64,000 nucleotides of DNA from Spirosoma validum (GCF_014699035.1 NZ_JACXAA010000013.1:1-64000), one strand, 5' to 3'; counted from the first letter of the stretch, positions 1 through 9,332 are shown. The notes: a model not told the origin generated them from the sequence alone. A program made the numbers and translations.

Positions 1-2
1 AA

Positions 3-113
3 GATGATTTTGTTAATGCAAAAGTCACCAGTAAGGCAAGAACTGTTGTAGCCGGTTTTGACTTTGTTGTAGCCGAATATGACGCTTGCCTGAGCTGTCA
101 AAGCTCCAACTAG
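3..113 (+). CDS. possible C-terminal end of an unidentified gene
   Basis: A frame open from the left edge gives 36 codons and a TAG stop at 111-113. It contains two similar short segments (VVAGFDF and VVAEYDA), reflecting a DNA direct repeat TGTTGTAGCCG at 44-54 and 65-75. I recognise no family and the start lies outside the window, so this may be a gene tail or chance. Confidence 0.22.
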   Translation, partial: DDFVNAKVTSKARTVVAGFDFVVAEYDACLSCQSSN

Positions 114-585
114 GGGGTGGCTAGGCTGTTAACGGGTAACGGGAGCCGACCAATGAACAAAACATCTTGCCTGATCGAGCCGGGCGACCTGTCGCCAGAA
201 CGACGGCAAACCTCCATTTTTTAGGGCTTGTTGTGTCCACTCAACCTAGTATTGGCGAAATTTTACGAACTACCCCCTAATCTTATACTATGATGTCCTA
301 CTCACAGCACTCTTCAATATGCAGTCTCCAGAAACGCCCTATTTATTGATACGTAAACTCCTACTGGTCTCATGTTGGAGCGTTTTGTGAGACTGTTGGA
401 CATAACCAAATAAAGAGGTGGCTGGCCTCTGTCACTGGGCCGACGCTTCGGCAAATTTTTTGACCGTTTCGGTGACCGGCTGCGGCCCGGCCGGGGTCGT
501 TTACCACGGACTGTACGACGGAGCGTGACCGTTTGTGTCCGAAAAATTAATTAAGTTGGCTGATCTGAAAATCTGTTGGGAAGAT
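114..585. other. intergenic stretch, no gene recognised
   Basis: No convincing coding sequence. It holds a perfect 6-bp-arm palindrome (GGCGAC-CT-GTCGCC, 183-196), one copy of the dispersed GTCTCA repeat (333-393) and a GC-rich stretch at 438-545 with several small inverted repeats (for example GCCGA-CGCT-TCGGC near 439-452). The GC-rich part is open in one forward frame but has no start and resembles nothing I know. It lies 3' of the response-regulator gene and could hold its terminator. Confidence 0.5.
333..393 (+). repeat. dispersed GTCTCA repeat, copy 1
   Basis: Core GTCTCA (367-372), then TTGGAGCGTTTTG, then TGAGAC (388-393), so the ends form a perfect 6-bp inverted repeat. An upstream AAACGCCC (333-340) can pair with GGAGCGTTT leaving one bulged A. 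The same architecture recurs at least 12 more times in intergenic DNA of this window, always in this orientation. Confidence 0.75.
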
Positions 586-1677
586 TCATCGAGTGGCCCG
601 GCGTAAATTTTCAGGCTCCATCACCCGAATACCTCCTGATTCGGTCATCTCCAGCAGTCCATCCCGTCGGAATTCACTCAGCGTGCGGATCAACGACTCG
701 GTAGCGGTGCCAATCATGGCGGCCAGATCATCCCGAGCGAGTTGAATCAGGGCGTGGGGCTGTAGGCTGTATAGGCGTAGAAGCGTATCGGCCACCCGTC
801 GGCGGAGGGTATCGTAGGCCATGCCCAGCAACTGCGTTTCGCGGTCACCCACCTGACCAGCCAGTAACCGAATAAATTGGCTGCTCACCACTGGATTCGC
901 CAGGAGTAACTGCATGAAATCATCCTGGGGAATGTAAATCAATTCCGCATCGTCAAGCACTACAGCTGAGTCAGCCTGGTCGCTCTGTTGCAACAGCGCA
1001 AAGTAGCCAAAAAAATCACCGGGATTGTACAACCCAGTAATGAGTTCTTTGCCATCCGAAGTGGTCCGAATAGTCTTGACTTTACCCGCTTTCAGAAAAT
1101 AGAGACGAGTTGGTAAATCGCCTTCCGAATAGATGTACTGCTTCTTACGAAGGACATGCGTCTTCCGATCAGCCGACAGGATCAACTTGTTACCCAGCCG
1201 CAAGGCATCGTCCAGAAACTGACCCAGCCCATCCTGCCGCAGATCATAATCAGATTTTGGGCGGCTATCGACCTGGGCAATTGTTTCCATTTCGGGTAGG
1301 TCGATGTGCCGGAATCGGTTTAACCGCCCCTCAATGGCATTGAGCAAATCCGATACCTCAAAGGGCTTGGTTAAATAGTCATCGGCCCCCAGATCCATGC
1401 CTTTGCGAAAATCGCCAGGCTCGTTTTTGGCACTCAGAAAAATAAAGGGGATGCCCGAGAGCTGCGGTTTTTTGTTGAAGATATGTAGCACCGCGTAGCC
1501 ATCCAGCACGGGCATCATAATGTCGCAGATAACCAGATCGGGCCGGTTTTCAAGGGCTGTTTCGATCCCGACCCGGCCATTTTCAGCCGTCAGCACCGCG
1601 TAGCCGGTTAGGGTCAGAATCTCAGCGGTATTGTTGCGGATGACATCGTTGTCTTCAATCAGCAGAATGGTCGTCAT
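586..1677 (-). CDS. response regulator: receiver domain fused to CRP/FNR-type cNMP-binding and HTH domains
   Basis: A 363-residue two-component regulator. Residues 1-120 form a receiver domain with acidic pair E8/D9, phospho-acceptor D52 (VICDIMMP), S82 and K104 (LTKPF). Residues about 160-270 form a cyclic-nucleotide-binding-type beta barrel (KKQYIYSEGDLPTRLYFLKAG...GDFFGYFALL), followed by a Crp-type winged helix (LARDDLAAMIGTATESLIRTL). The effector-domain class is that of FNR/CRP oxygen, redox or nutrient regulators; no N-terminal cysteine cluster is visible, so signalling is probably by phosphorylation. Its start overlaps the end of the upstream kinase gene by 23 nt, so the two are translationally coupled. 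Likely targets are the TGA-N6-TCA promoters at 3.4, 3.96, 10.5 and 11.9 kb (inference). Confidence 0.92.
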   Translation of the reverse strand: MTTILLIEDNDVIRNNTAEILTLTGYAVLTAENGRVGIETALENRPDLVICDIMMPVLDGYAVLHIFNKKPQLSGIPFIFLSAKNEPGDFRKGMDLGADDYLTKPFEVSDLLNAIEGRLNRFRHIDLPEMETIAQVDSRPKSDYDLRQDGLGQFLDDALRLGNKLILSADRKTHVLRKKQYIYSEGDLPTRLYFLKAGKVKTIRTTSDGKELITGLYNPGDFFGYFALLQQSDQADSAVVLDDAELIYIPQDDFMQLLLANPVVSSQFIRLLAGQVGDRETQLLGMAYDTLRRRVADTLLRLYSLQPHALIQLARDDLAAMIGTATESLIRTLSEFRRDGLLEMTESGGIRVMEPENLRRATR

Positions 1678-3340
1678 GGCTGGGAAGTGTTAGCGTAACC
1701 GTGGTACCCTGATCCAACACACTTTGCAGGGAGATCTGGCCCCCCATCAATGCTACGTACTGACCGACAATGTGTAGCCCAAGTCCCGTACCGGCCATGT
1801 TGGTGACATTGCTGGCCCGAAAAAAACGCTCGAACAAATGGGGCTGATCGTCAGGCGGAATACCCACACCCTGATCCTGTACGATCAACGTTAACAGCCG
1901 GTCAGTAGTCGTTCCCTGGATACTCACCACCGACCCTGGTCCGGAATATTTAATGGCATTGGTCAGCAAGTTGAGGATGATTTTTCGGAACAGGGAGGGA
2001 TCGAGCCAAGCGTGGCCCGGCCAAACGTGGTCCGGCCTGGCTGTTTCTGAGCCGGACAGCGTCATTTCTACCCGCTGATCCCGTTTCAAAATCCCCTGCA
2101 TATCGGCCACCGTTACGCCCAAAAGTTTCGCCACATCCACCGACACGGGATGGGCTTCGATTTTACCGGCCTCGATCTGCCCGACGGAGAGAAATTCTTC
2201 GAGAATATCGTTGAGGTGACGGGTTGAGGCCCGAATATGGTCCAGGTGGGTTTGACAGTTATCCGGCTGATTAAGCGCTAAATATTTTTCGATCAGCGTC
2301 GCCGAAGTCTGCACGACGGTCAGTGGGGTGCGAAATTCGTGGGACGCTATCGAGACGAAACGAGATTTCAACTCGCCCAATTGTTGCTCGGCAGTTAATG
2401 CCTTAGTGAGTTCATCTTTAGCCTGTACCAACTGACCGAGGGTATTTAGCAGGGCGTTGGTGCGGTCAGCCACTTTCTGCTCCAGGTCACCATTCAGGCG
2501 CTGAATAGCATCGCGCTGGGCAAGAAGTTGGCTTTGGGCCGCTTTCTTGACGCTGGTGTCGATGATGTACGCGACGGCATAGTGTTCCTCTTCGAGTTGA
2601 AAATAACTTAGGCTGATCTCGACGGGAAATACCGAACCGTCTTTCCGGCGGGCCTGTAAATCGCGGTTACGGGCCATCTCCGGCACCGGCGGTTGCTGGT
2701 TAAAAAACTGTCGGAGCGTCTGGTGGAAGTGGCTTACCTCCGTGGGAACCAGCTGCTCAATAGTGAGGCTGATCAATTCACCGGTTTGGTAGCCAAATAA
2801 TTCATTCGCTAAATGATTGGCCGACGTGATGCGGCCTTGCTGGTCACACACGACGATACCGATGGATGCGTAAGAAAAAACGGCTTCGTACCGCCGGACG
2901 CTGTGATCCAGGTCGCGCTCAGTTTGGTGCAGCTGTCGTTGGTCAATCAGCCGGACAAGGGCGTACCCATCAGCACCGCCCAAGAGAGTGGATATGATGA
3001 GCCTGCCCCAAAACGCCGGTCCATTGACCCGCCCGATCTGCACAGTCTCTTCGTATCGCCCGGCTCGATTAAGTTGCCCGATCAGGGCTGCGCGATGGTC
3101 AATGGTCAGGGGTGGAATTCGCAGGGAGCGCAACCGGCCGGGATCATCCAGCAGGGCCACTTCCGAGGCAAAACCAAGCAGGCGCACCCCCGCTGAATTG
3201 ACCCGCACAAACTGCTCTTTTTCCAGGTCATAGATGCCCATAAACTCATCGCTTTGTTCAAACAACAGGTCGGAGAGGGGATTGGAGAGCAGTTCGCTGA
3301 GCATATAGCCTATAAACAACGTAAGATCAGAATCGGCCAT
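1655..3340 (-). CDS. PAS-domain sensor histidine kinase
   Basis: A 561-residue kinase with no obvious membrane segment, so probably cytosolic. The N-terminal part has two or three PAS-like modules (about 25-260; the clearest is RYEAVFSYASIGIVVCDQQG with a PAC tail), a coiled-coil linker (about 270-325), HisKA with the phospho-acceptor histidine in SHEFRTPLTVVQ, and HATPase_c with N box (NLLTNAIKYS), DQGVGIP, F box (LFERFFRA) and GTGLGLHIV. It is the cognate sensor of the overlapping receiver-CRP gene. The segment between HisKA and the N box contains an odd 15-bp imperfect tandem repeat (CGTGGYCCGGCC units near 2012-2040) encoding a low-complexity stretch rich in P, H, W and G. It is divergent from the thioredoxin-like gene. 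Confidence 0.92.
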   Translation of the reverse strand: MADSDLTLFIGYMLSELLSNPLSDLLFEQSDEFMGIYDLEKEQFVRVNSAGVRLLGFASEVALLDDPGRLRSLRIPPLTIDHRAALIGQLNRAGRYEETVQIGRVNGPAFWGRLIISTLLGGADGYALVRLIDQRQLHQTERDLDHSVRRYEAVFSYASIGIVVCDQQGRITSANHLANELFGYQTGELISLTIEQLVPTEVSHFHQTLRQFFNQQPPVPEMARNRDLQARRKDGSVFPVEISLSYFQLEEEHYAVAYIIDTSVKKAAQSQLLAQRDAIQRLNGDLEQKVADRTNALLNTLGQLVQAKDELTKALTAEQQLGELKSRFVSIASHEFRTPLTVVQTSATLIEKYLALNQPDNCQTHLDHIRASTRHLNDILEEFLSVGQIEAGKIEAHPVSVDVAKLLGVTVADMQGILKRDQRVEMTLSGSETARPDHVWPGHAWLDPSLFRKIILNLLTNAIKYSGPGSVVSIQGTTTDRLLTLIVQDQGVGIPPDDQPHLFERFFRASNVTNMAGTGLGLHIVGQYVALMGGQISLQSVLDQGTTVTLTLPSHDDHSAD

Positions 3341-3391
3341 GATCGCACGCTAAATTGCTGACAATCTGAGAAAAAGGGCACGGGGCCTTAA

Positions 3392-3447
3392 TCAGGTGAG
3401 TACCTGACGAGCATCAGGGTATCCTGGGAAGAACCACTCTACATTTG
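3392..3447 (+). promoter_or_regulatory. promoter with CRP/FNR-like dyads upstream of the thioredoxin-like gene
   Basis: The -7 box TACATTTG lies at 3440-3447 (Bacteroidota TAnnTTTG). The dyad CCTGA-CGAGCA-TCAGG (3403-3418) is centred at 3410.5, which is 36.5 bp from the end of the -7 box, about position -41. A second overlapping dyad, TCAGGT-GAGT-ACCTGA, lies at 3392-3407. The same geometry recurs at three other promoters in the island. Confidence 0.6.
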
Positions 3448-3463
3448 TTCAAAACGTAACGTT

Positions 3464-3787
3464 ATGAAACCCGACGATCCCCATCCGGTGCTACTGTCGG
3501 CCCAGTCAGCCGTACTGCTGATCTTTTTTATGCCATCAGATTCGATCAATCTCCCCCAGCGTGCCTTGCTCACGGCCTTAGCCGATTCGCTTCAGGCCCA
3601 GTTGGGGTCCCTGGTACGTGTGTTACGCATCGATGAAGCTGACCACCCTGACGTGGTGCAGAGTTTTGCCATCACCCTGATGCCTGCCTTTGTGCTGGTT
3701 CAGCGGGGAATCGAACTATGGCGACAGCAGGGACTGGCCGACGAGAGGACGCTGGTTGACCTGATCCGTCGGCTCCTTTCGGTATAA
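3464..3787 (+). CDS. thioredoxin-fold protein lacking the CXXC active site
   Basis: A 107-residue protein with thioredoxin strand and helix spacing: VLLIFFMPSDSIN sits where thioredoxin has VLVDFWAPWCGPC, VLRIDEADHPDVVQSFAI matches the KIDVDENP region, and LMPAFVLVQRGIELWRQQGL matches the cis-proline and C-terminal part. Both redox cysteines are absent, so ordinary disulfide exchange is not expected. A structural, chaperone-like or thiol-independent role is possible. It starts at ATG 13 nt after a predicted transcription start and carries the strongest CRP-like operator in the window. It stands alone between the kinase and adhP. Confidence 0.7.
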   Translation: MKPDDPHPVLLSAQSAVLLIFFMPSDSINLPQRALLTALADSLQAQLGSLVRVLRIDEADHPDVVQSFAITLMPAFVLVQRGIELWRQQGLADERTLVDLIRRLLSV

Positions 3788-4156
3788 CTAATAAGAAATC
3801 AACTTCCGGGCTAACAAACAGCTAAGTCGGCTAACTACCCTGGCGTTGTGCCCGTTGTCGATTGTCCTGATACCCGTCTGCTCGTTTGTCACGGTAACAT
3901 GTTCGTTGACATGCCTGACTAGTTCGTTCAGGACGGGTACAAATCAACCCAACGGCTGACCTGCGTCATACCAGCGCCGAAAGGATACCCTCACCTTTGC
4001 AGGATCACCAGGCAGACCAGGTGAAGGTGTTTCCCAAACAGCCTAGCCGACTGCGTCTCTAGCGGATGGAGTCGGCCGCAAAGTGGCTTGCTGAGAAAGC
4101 CGCTTTGTCGGTGCAGGCTATCGATTTAGCCCATCAACTCAATAAATTCACACGTT
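3788..4156. other. adhP upstream region with operator and stem-loop
   Basis: Non-coding. It contains the dyad CTGA-CCTGCG-TCA (3956-3968) centred at 3962.5, and a -7-like CACCTTTG ending at 3999, again 36.5 bp away. A 7-bp stem GCCGACT (4046-4052) / AGTCGGC (4070-4076) follows in the putative 150-nt leader. A looser inverted repeat, CCTGA...TCAGG, lies near 3914-3932. Together these suggest CRP/FNR-type activation of adhP and perhaps a structured leader. Confidence 0.5.
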
Positions 4157-5182
4157 ATGAAAACGACCATGAAAGCCGCCGTTGCCCGCGTATATGGGCA
4201 GCCGTTATCAATTGAACAAGTACCCGTGCCGAAGGTGGTACCAGGCCGGATTCTGGTGAACGTAGTGGCCTGTGGGGTTTGTCATACCGACCTCCACGCC
4301 ATCAACGGCGACTGGCCCGTGAAAGCCATGCTTCCCCTGATTCCAGGGCACGAAGGCGTCGGTACGGTGGTATCGGTTGGGGCCGGTGTCCAGCATGTTA
4401 AAGAAGGGGACCGGGTAGGCGTTCCCTGGCTGTTCACGGCCTGCGGCCACTGCCAGTACTGTCTTTCGGGCTGGGAAACGCTGTGCGAAGCCCAGCAAAA
4501 CACCGGCTATTCAGTGCCCGGTAGCTTTGCCGAATATGTGCTGGCCGATCCCAATTACATTGGCGTGCTCCCTGACAACCTGTCGTTTCACGAAGCCGCG
4601 CCGATTATATGCGCCGGGGTGACGGTCTACAAGGGACTAAAGGAAACCGAAGTCCGGCCCGGTGAATGGGTCGTTATTTCGGGCATTGGAGGACTGGGGC
4701 ATCTGGCCGTACAATACGCGAAAGCCATGGGGATGCATGTAGCTGCCGTGGATATCAGCCCGGACAAACTCACGCTGGCTCAATCGGTCGGGGCCGATCT
4801 GGTGGTCAACGCGGCCATTGATGATCCAATTGCCGCCATTCAGAAAGCCATTGGCGGGGCGCAGGGTGTATTGGTCACGGCGCCATCACAACCGGCGTTT
4901 GCGCAGGGGGTTGGGATGTTACGCCGGGGCGGAACGTTGTCGTTGGTTGGGCTACCACCGGGTGAGTTCGGGTTGAACATTTTCGACGTGGTGCTGAGCC
5001 GAAAAACCGTTCGGGGGTCCATCGTCGGCACCCGGCTCGATTTGTCCGAGAGCCTGTCGTTTGCCGCTGAAGGCCGCGTGAAGGTTCATTACCACCGTGA
5101 ACCGCTGGAAAATATCAATCAGGTCCTGACCGCTATGCAAGCCGGACACATCAACGGCCGCGTTGTTCTCGACATCAACTAA
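4157..5182 (+). CDS. adhP: zinc-dependent alcohol dehydrogenase, AdhP type
   Basis: A 341-residue medium-chain dehydrogenase. Catalytic zinc ligands are visible as C42 (ACGVCHTDLH) and H65/E66 (IPGHEGVG), plus a later cysteine (PIICAGVT). The structural zinc site has four cysteines, C96, C99, C102 and C110 (CGHCQYCLSGWETLC). The NAD fold is GIGGLGHLAVQYAKA and the family block GSIVGTRLDLSES is present. It interconverts primary alcohols and aldehydes, probably acetaldehyde to ethanol to regenerate NAD+ during fermentation. It is followed 18 nt later by a universal stress protein and then a cation ATPase, a likely operon under a CRP-like promoter. Confidence 0.93.
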   Translation: MKTTMKAAVARVYGQPLSIEQVPVPKVVPGRILVNVVACGVCHTDLHAINGDWPVKAMLPLIPGHEGVGTVVSVGAGVQHVKEGDRVGVPWLFTACGHCQYCLSGWETLCEAQQNTGYSVPGSFAEYVLADPNYIGVLPDNLSFHEAAPIICAGVTVYKGLKETEVRPGEWVVISGIGGLGHLAVQYAKAMGMHVAAVDISPDKLTLAQSVGADLVVNAAIDDPIAAIQKAIGGAQGVLVTAPSQPAFAQGVGMLRRGGTLSLVGLPPGEFGLNIFDVVLSRKTVRGSIVGTRLDLSESLSFAAEGRVKVHYHREPLENINQVLTAMQAGHINGRVVLDIN

Positions 5183-5200
5183 CCCCGATCTCGCTGTTAT

Positions 5201-6034
5201 ATGAAAAAAATACTGGTCACTACGGATTTCTCCGCCAACTCGAAGGCGGCTATGCGTTTCGCGATACAATTCGCTTCACAAGGCGATGTTGCTGTTACGT
5301 TCCTTCACGTCCAACATATCCAGCGCCTGACAAGCTGGACCGAGGCCACCTACGCAGCTTACGAGAAAGAAGAAATCGCTAAAGCTCGTAAAACGCTGGA
5401 GCGATTTGTCGGATCGGTGTATAAATCACTAAAAATTACGCCAACGAATCAGCTGTGTGTCATCGAAAATTCGCCCTTTGTCGATAGCACCATCATGCGC
5501 TACGCGAGCGGGCATCACGTTGACTTTATTTGCATCAGTGCACGGGGAGCCGGGATGATGGAAAAACTGCTCGGCACCAGCACCGCCAACCTCGTCGGTC
5601 AGTCGCCGGTACCGGTGATTGCGGTGCCGGGTGCGTACCGGGCCACTAAACTAACAGCATTACTGTATACCAGTGATTTAGGGAATCTCGAACCGGAGTT
5701 AACCCGCGTGGTTGAGTTGGCCAAACCCCTCGGAGCGAGCGTTGAGTTACTGCATTTGAGTACCCAATCCGAGTTCGTTACAGATCCCGAAATTATCCGC
5801 ATGGCCGTGCAAAAATATACCGACTATCCCGTGACGGTGCATCTGAAACCCCGCGATGTGGAGACGACACTGATTGCGGATATTGAACGGGTTATCAAGG
5901 CCCAAAAACCGTCCCTGCTGATCATGTTCACCACCCAGCGGGAGGGCTTTTTTGACCGCCTGCTTCTGTCAAGTAACGCCGTTGACTACTCGTTTCTAAC
6001 CACCGTGCCGCTGCTGGTATTCAGCAAAGCCTGA
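5201..6034 (+). CDS. universal stress protein, tandem Usp domains
   Basis: A 277-residue protein made of two Usp folds (about 1-145 and 150-277), beginning MKKILVTTDFSANSKAAM. The first domain has ISARGAGMMEKLLGTSTANL in place of the classic G-2X-G-9X-G-S/T ATP loop, so nucleotide binding is uncertain. Tandem Usp proteins are stress and starvation factors, often induced by hypoxia. It lies between adhP and the P-type ATPase with gaps of 18 and 11 nt, so it is probably co-transcribed. It is more distant from the other five Usp proteins here than those are from one another. Confidence 0.9.
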   Translation: MKKILVTTDFSANSKAAMRFAIQFASQGDVAVTFLHVQHIQRLTSWTEATYAAYEKEEIAKARKTLERFVGSVYKSLKITPTNQLCVIENSPFVDSTIMRYASGHHVDFICISARGAGMMEKLLGTSTANLVGQSPVPVIAVPGAYRATKLTALLYTSDLGNLEPELTRVVELAKPLGASVELLHLSTQSEFVTDPEIIRMAVQKYTDYPVTVHLKPRDVETTLIADIERVIKAQKPSLLIMFTTQREGFFDRLLLSSNAVDYSFLTTVPLLVFSKA

Positions 6035-6045
6035 GCCAAGCTCAA

Positions 6046-8679
6046 ATGACCCAAATGGATTATCACATCACCCCGATTGCCGACGTCGCCAGCTCGCTCA
6101 ACACAACGCCTGCGGGGCTAACGAGTGCCACCGCCCAGGAGCGGCTGGCCAAATCAGGTAAAAACCAGATTGCCGACGCGAAACAGAAAACCGTCTGGCT
6201 GATGCTGTTCCATCAGTTTACGGATGTCATGATCCTGGTGCTGATCGTGGCGGCCATCATATCGGGGCTGGTAGGCGAGCTAAACTCGACCTACGTCATT
6301 CTGGCCATTGTCGTGTTGAATGCTCTGATCGGGTTTGTGCAGGAATACCAGGCATCAAAAGCGGTCGAAGCCCTTAAAAAGATGGCCGCAAATCAGGCGC
6401 GAGTGCTGCGAAACGGGCAGACCATTGACATTGACGCGGCTGATCTGATACCGGGCGACGTGACGTTGCTTGAAGCGGGTAATATCATCCCGGCCGATGT
6501 CCGGTTTATCGAAACGCACGCCCTGAAAGTGGATGAATCGTCGCTGACGGGCGAGTCAGACAATGTGGAGAAGAACGCTGACGTACTGCCCGCTGGGGAC
6601 TACCCACTGGGTGACCGGCTCAATATCGGCTACAAAGGCACGTTTGTGACCAACGGACGGGCAACGGCTTACGTGGTCGCTACGGGAATGAGCACCGAAC
6701 TGGGCAGGATCGCTAAGCTCGTTCAGACCGACGAAGCGGACACGCCCCTGCAAAAGCGGCTGGGTACGTTCGGCAAGCAATTAGCGGTAGCGGCCCTGGT
6801 TATCTGCCTGATTTTCTTCGTCGTGGGCTGGCTGCGGGGCGAACCCTGGCTGAATCTCCTGCTGGTGTCGATCTCACTGGCCGTTGCCGCCATCCCCGAA
6901 GCGTTGCCCGCCGTGGTGACCGTTGCGCTGGCCCTCGGCGCGAAACGATTAGTAAAAAGTCAGGCTCTGGTCCGAAAACTCTCGGCGGTCGAAACACTTG
7001 GTTCGGTCACCTACATCTGCACCGACAAGACGGGAACGCTGACCATCAATAAAATGACGGTGGATGAAACGGAGGCCTCGCCGGAATTTTCGTTGCCGGT
7101 GCTGGCTAACGGCGACGCGCTACTGACCGCGATGGCCCTCAATAACGACGTAACCAAAATCGAACACGATGCCTGGCTGGGTGATTCGACGGAGGTGGGA
7201 CTAGTGCAGTATGCCGCCGAGCGGGATTACGACCGAATAAAGCTCGAAAGCCGGTTTCCACGCATTGCCGAGTTACCCTTCGATTCGGATCGTAAGTGCA
7301 TGACGACCTTACACCAGACTGACAAAGGCATACTGGTTATCACCAAAGGGGCCGTTGGTGCCTTGTTCAACCAACTGGATGCAGGTCAGCAACCCAGCGT
7401 TCCGGCGCTTCGGTCGCGCGTGGATGCGCTGGCTGAACGAGGCTTCCGCACGATGGGTTACGCGGGCAAACTGCTGCCCGAACTGCCCAAAATAATTGAC
7501 CCCGCCACCATCGAAACCGGTCTGGGTTTCATCGGATTTGTGGGCCTGATGGACCCGCCCCGCCACGAAGCCCGGCAAGCCGTAGCTGAATGCCGGGAAG
7601 CCGGGATTATCACGGTCATGATCACGGGCGACCATAAGCTGACCGCCAAAGCCATCGCCGAAAGCCTTGGTATCGTTACTTCGGACGAAGACAAAGTACT
7701 GACGGGTCCCGAATTAAGCAAGCTGGATGACAATGCGTTTGATGCCATCGTAGAAAAAGTACGCGTGTATGCCCGCGTTGATCCGGCCCAGAAACTACGC
7801 ATTATCAGCGCGTTGCAGGCCCGCCACCAATTTGTGGCCATGACCGGTGACGGCGTTAATGACGCGCCTGCCCTCAAAAACGCGAACATCGGCGTGGCGA
7901 TGGGCATTACGGGCACCGAGGTCGCCAAAGAAGCCGCGCATATGATTTTGCTGGACGACAATTTCGCCACCATCGTAAAAGCGGTGAAACATGGGCGACG
8001 CATCTTCGATAATATTCTCAAGTTTATCCGCTATATCCTCTCGGGCAATGCGGGGGAAATCTGGGCTATTTTTCTGGCTCCATTTTTTGGGTTACCTATC
8101 CCCCTGCTGGCGATTCATATTCTGTGGATCAACCTGATCACCGATGGGCTACCGGGCCTGGCCTTAGCCTATGAACCCGCCGAAGCCGATACCATGAAGC
8201 GTCCGCCGATTGATCCCAAACAGACGATCTTTGCCGATGGACTGGGCTGGTTCATTCTCTGGGTTGGGTTACTCATTGGGGCCGTCACCATCGGTATTCA
8301 GGCCTGGGCCATTCAACGCGGGCTGGCGCACTGGCAAACGATGACCTTTACTGTGTTGTGTTTCGCTCAGTTGGGTAACGCCATTGCTATCCGCTCGCAC
8401 CGGGAGTCGGTGTTCAGCATGAAACTGCTGGCGAATAAACCTATGCTGGGAGCCATTCTGCTGACGGTTGCCCTGCAAGGGATGGTTGTTTACGTTCCTT
8501 TTTTCAATGACCTCTTCAACACACAACCGCTGAGTTGGGGTGAGCTGGGCATCACGGTAGCCGTATCGAGCCTGGTATTCTGGGCCGTAGAAATTCAGAA
8601 ACTGGTACTACGCCATCGAGACACAGGACGGGAGCCAGGCCACGAAAAATCGGCAGTTGCCATACCGGTTGCCAACTAG
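6046..8679 (+). CDS. P-type cation-transporting ATPase (P2A, calcium-pump-like)
   Basis: 877 residues. An N-terminal cation-ATPase domain (DVASSLNTTPAGLTSATAQERL) is followed by the actuator loop with TGES (SSLTGESDNV), M4 with PEALPAVVTVALALGAKR, phosphorylation aspartate D327 in CTDKTGTLT, the hinge TGDGVNDAPALK, and a C-terminal six-helix region. The closest families are bacterial PacL/SERCA-like Ca2+ pumps and the F-type (MDR) pumps; the ion cannot be fixed from the sequence alone. Its start is 11 nt after the Usp stop. A membrane cation pump fits a stress operon that keeps ion balance when energy is scarce. Confidence 0.92.
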   Translation: MTQMDYHITPIADVASSLNTTPAGLTSATAQERLAKSGKNQIADAKQKTVWLMLFHQFTDVMILVLIVAAIISGLVGELNSTYVILAIVVLNALIGFVQEYQASKAVEALKKMAANQARVLRNGQTIDIDAADLIPGDVTLLEAGNIIPADVRFIETHALKVDESSLTGESDNVEKNADVLPAGDYPLGDRLNIGYKGTFVTNGRATAYVVATGMSTELGRIAKLVQTDEADTPLQKRLGTFGKQLAVAALVICLIFFVVGWLRGEPWLNLLLVSISLAVAAIPEALPAVVTVALALGAKRLVKSQALVRKLSAVETLGSVTYICTDKTGTLTINKMTVDETEASPEFSLPVLANGDALLTAMALNNDVTKIEHDAWLGDSTEVGLVQYAAERDYDRIKLESRFPRIAELPFDSDRKCMTTLHQTDKGILVITKGAVGALFNQLDAGQQPSVPALRSRVDALAERGFRTMGYAGKLLPELPKIIDPATIETGLGFIGFVGLMDPPRHEARQAVAECREAGIITVMITGDHKLTAKAIAESLGIVTSDEDKVLTGPELSKLDDNAFDAIVEKVRVYARVDPAQKLRIISALQARHQFVAMTGDGVNDAPALKNANIGVAMGITGTEVAKEAAHMILLDDNFATIVKAVKHGRRIFDNILKFIRYILSGNAGEIWAIFLAPFFGLPIPLLAIHILWINLITDGLPGLALAYEPAEADTMKRPPIDPKQTIFADGLGWFILWVGLLIGAVTIGIQAWAIQRGLAHWQTMTFTVLCFAQLGNAIAIRSHRESVFSMKLLANKPMLGAILLTVALQGMVVYVPFFNDLFNTQPLSWGELGITVAVSSLVFWAVEIQKLVLRHRDTGREPGHEKSAVAIPVAN

Positions 8680-8702
8680 CCCTTTCGGTATCGTATTACG
8701 TT

Positions 8703-9332
8703 ATGGAAAATTTCCTGAGTTTCGTTCTTTTGTTGAATATCGCCTGGTTAGAATGGGGAGGAACGACTCTTATTGCCGCGATGGTATTTGTGGAAACAGG
8801 TCTTTTGCTGGGTTTGATCGTTCCCGGCGGAGAAACCCTATTGTTTACGGCGGGCCTACTTTGCGGAATCAATACGTTCCCGCTCCCGGTCGAGCTATTG
8901 ATCGGGCTGCTCATCGTGGCCGCCATTGCGGGTGACATGACCGGGTTCTGGATCGGAGGTAAGATAGGTAGTCGGCTGCGGCAACAACCCGATACGTTTC
9001 TCTTTAAGCGACGCTACTGGGAGCAATCCGAAAATTTTTACCGGAAGCACCCCCGATGGGCGCTGCTGGCCGGACGTTTTCTACCCATCATCCGAACGTT
9101 TAATCCCCTTCTAGCGGCCAGCAGCGGTATGTCCTGGCCACGCTTTCTGTTGTTAACCGCTACTGGCTGCGTAGCCTATATTACGGTTTTGGTCATGGCG
9201 GGTTACTGACTTGGACAACTGTTTCCGGGCTTAGGTCAGTATATCGAATACATTTTCATTGGCGTAGTCACCCTGGTAATCGGTGCGCTAGCGGTGAAAG
9301 CGTGGCAGCAGTCGCGAAAGTCGGTCATATAG
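8703..9332 (+). pseudogene. DedA-family membrane protein interrupted by an in-frame TGA
   Basis: The frame runs 209 codons from ATG 8703 to TAG 9332, with one TGA at 9207-9209 after VMAGY. The downstream part (LGQLFPGLGQYIEYIFIGVVTL) is the normal last DedA helix, so the lesion probably changed a Trp TGG to TGA. Family motifs before it are intact: GLIVPGGETLLFTAGLL, GDMTGFWIGGKIG and AGRFLPIIRTFNPLLAASSGM, the last with the conserved arginine. DedA proteins are implicated in lipid-carrier scrambling and envelope homeostasis. As written, the product stops at 168 residues and lacks its final helix. It follows the ATPase by 23 nt. Confidence 0.85.

Noticed and set aside
183..196. GGCGAC-CT-GTCGCC as a further 16-bp insert
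   Set aside because: It lacks the NNCG loop and NGCG tail, and no interrupted gene is recognisable around it.
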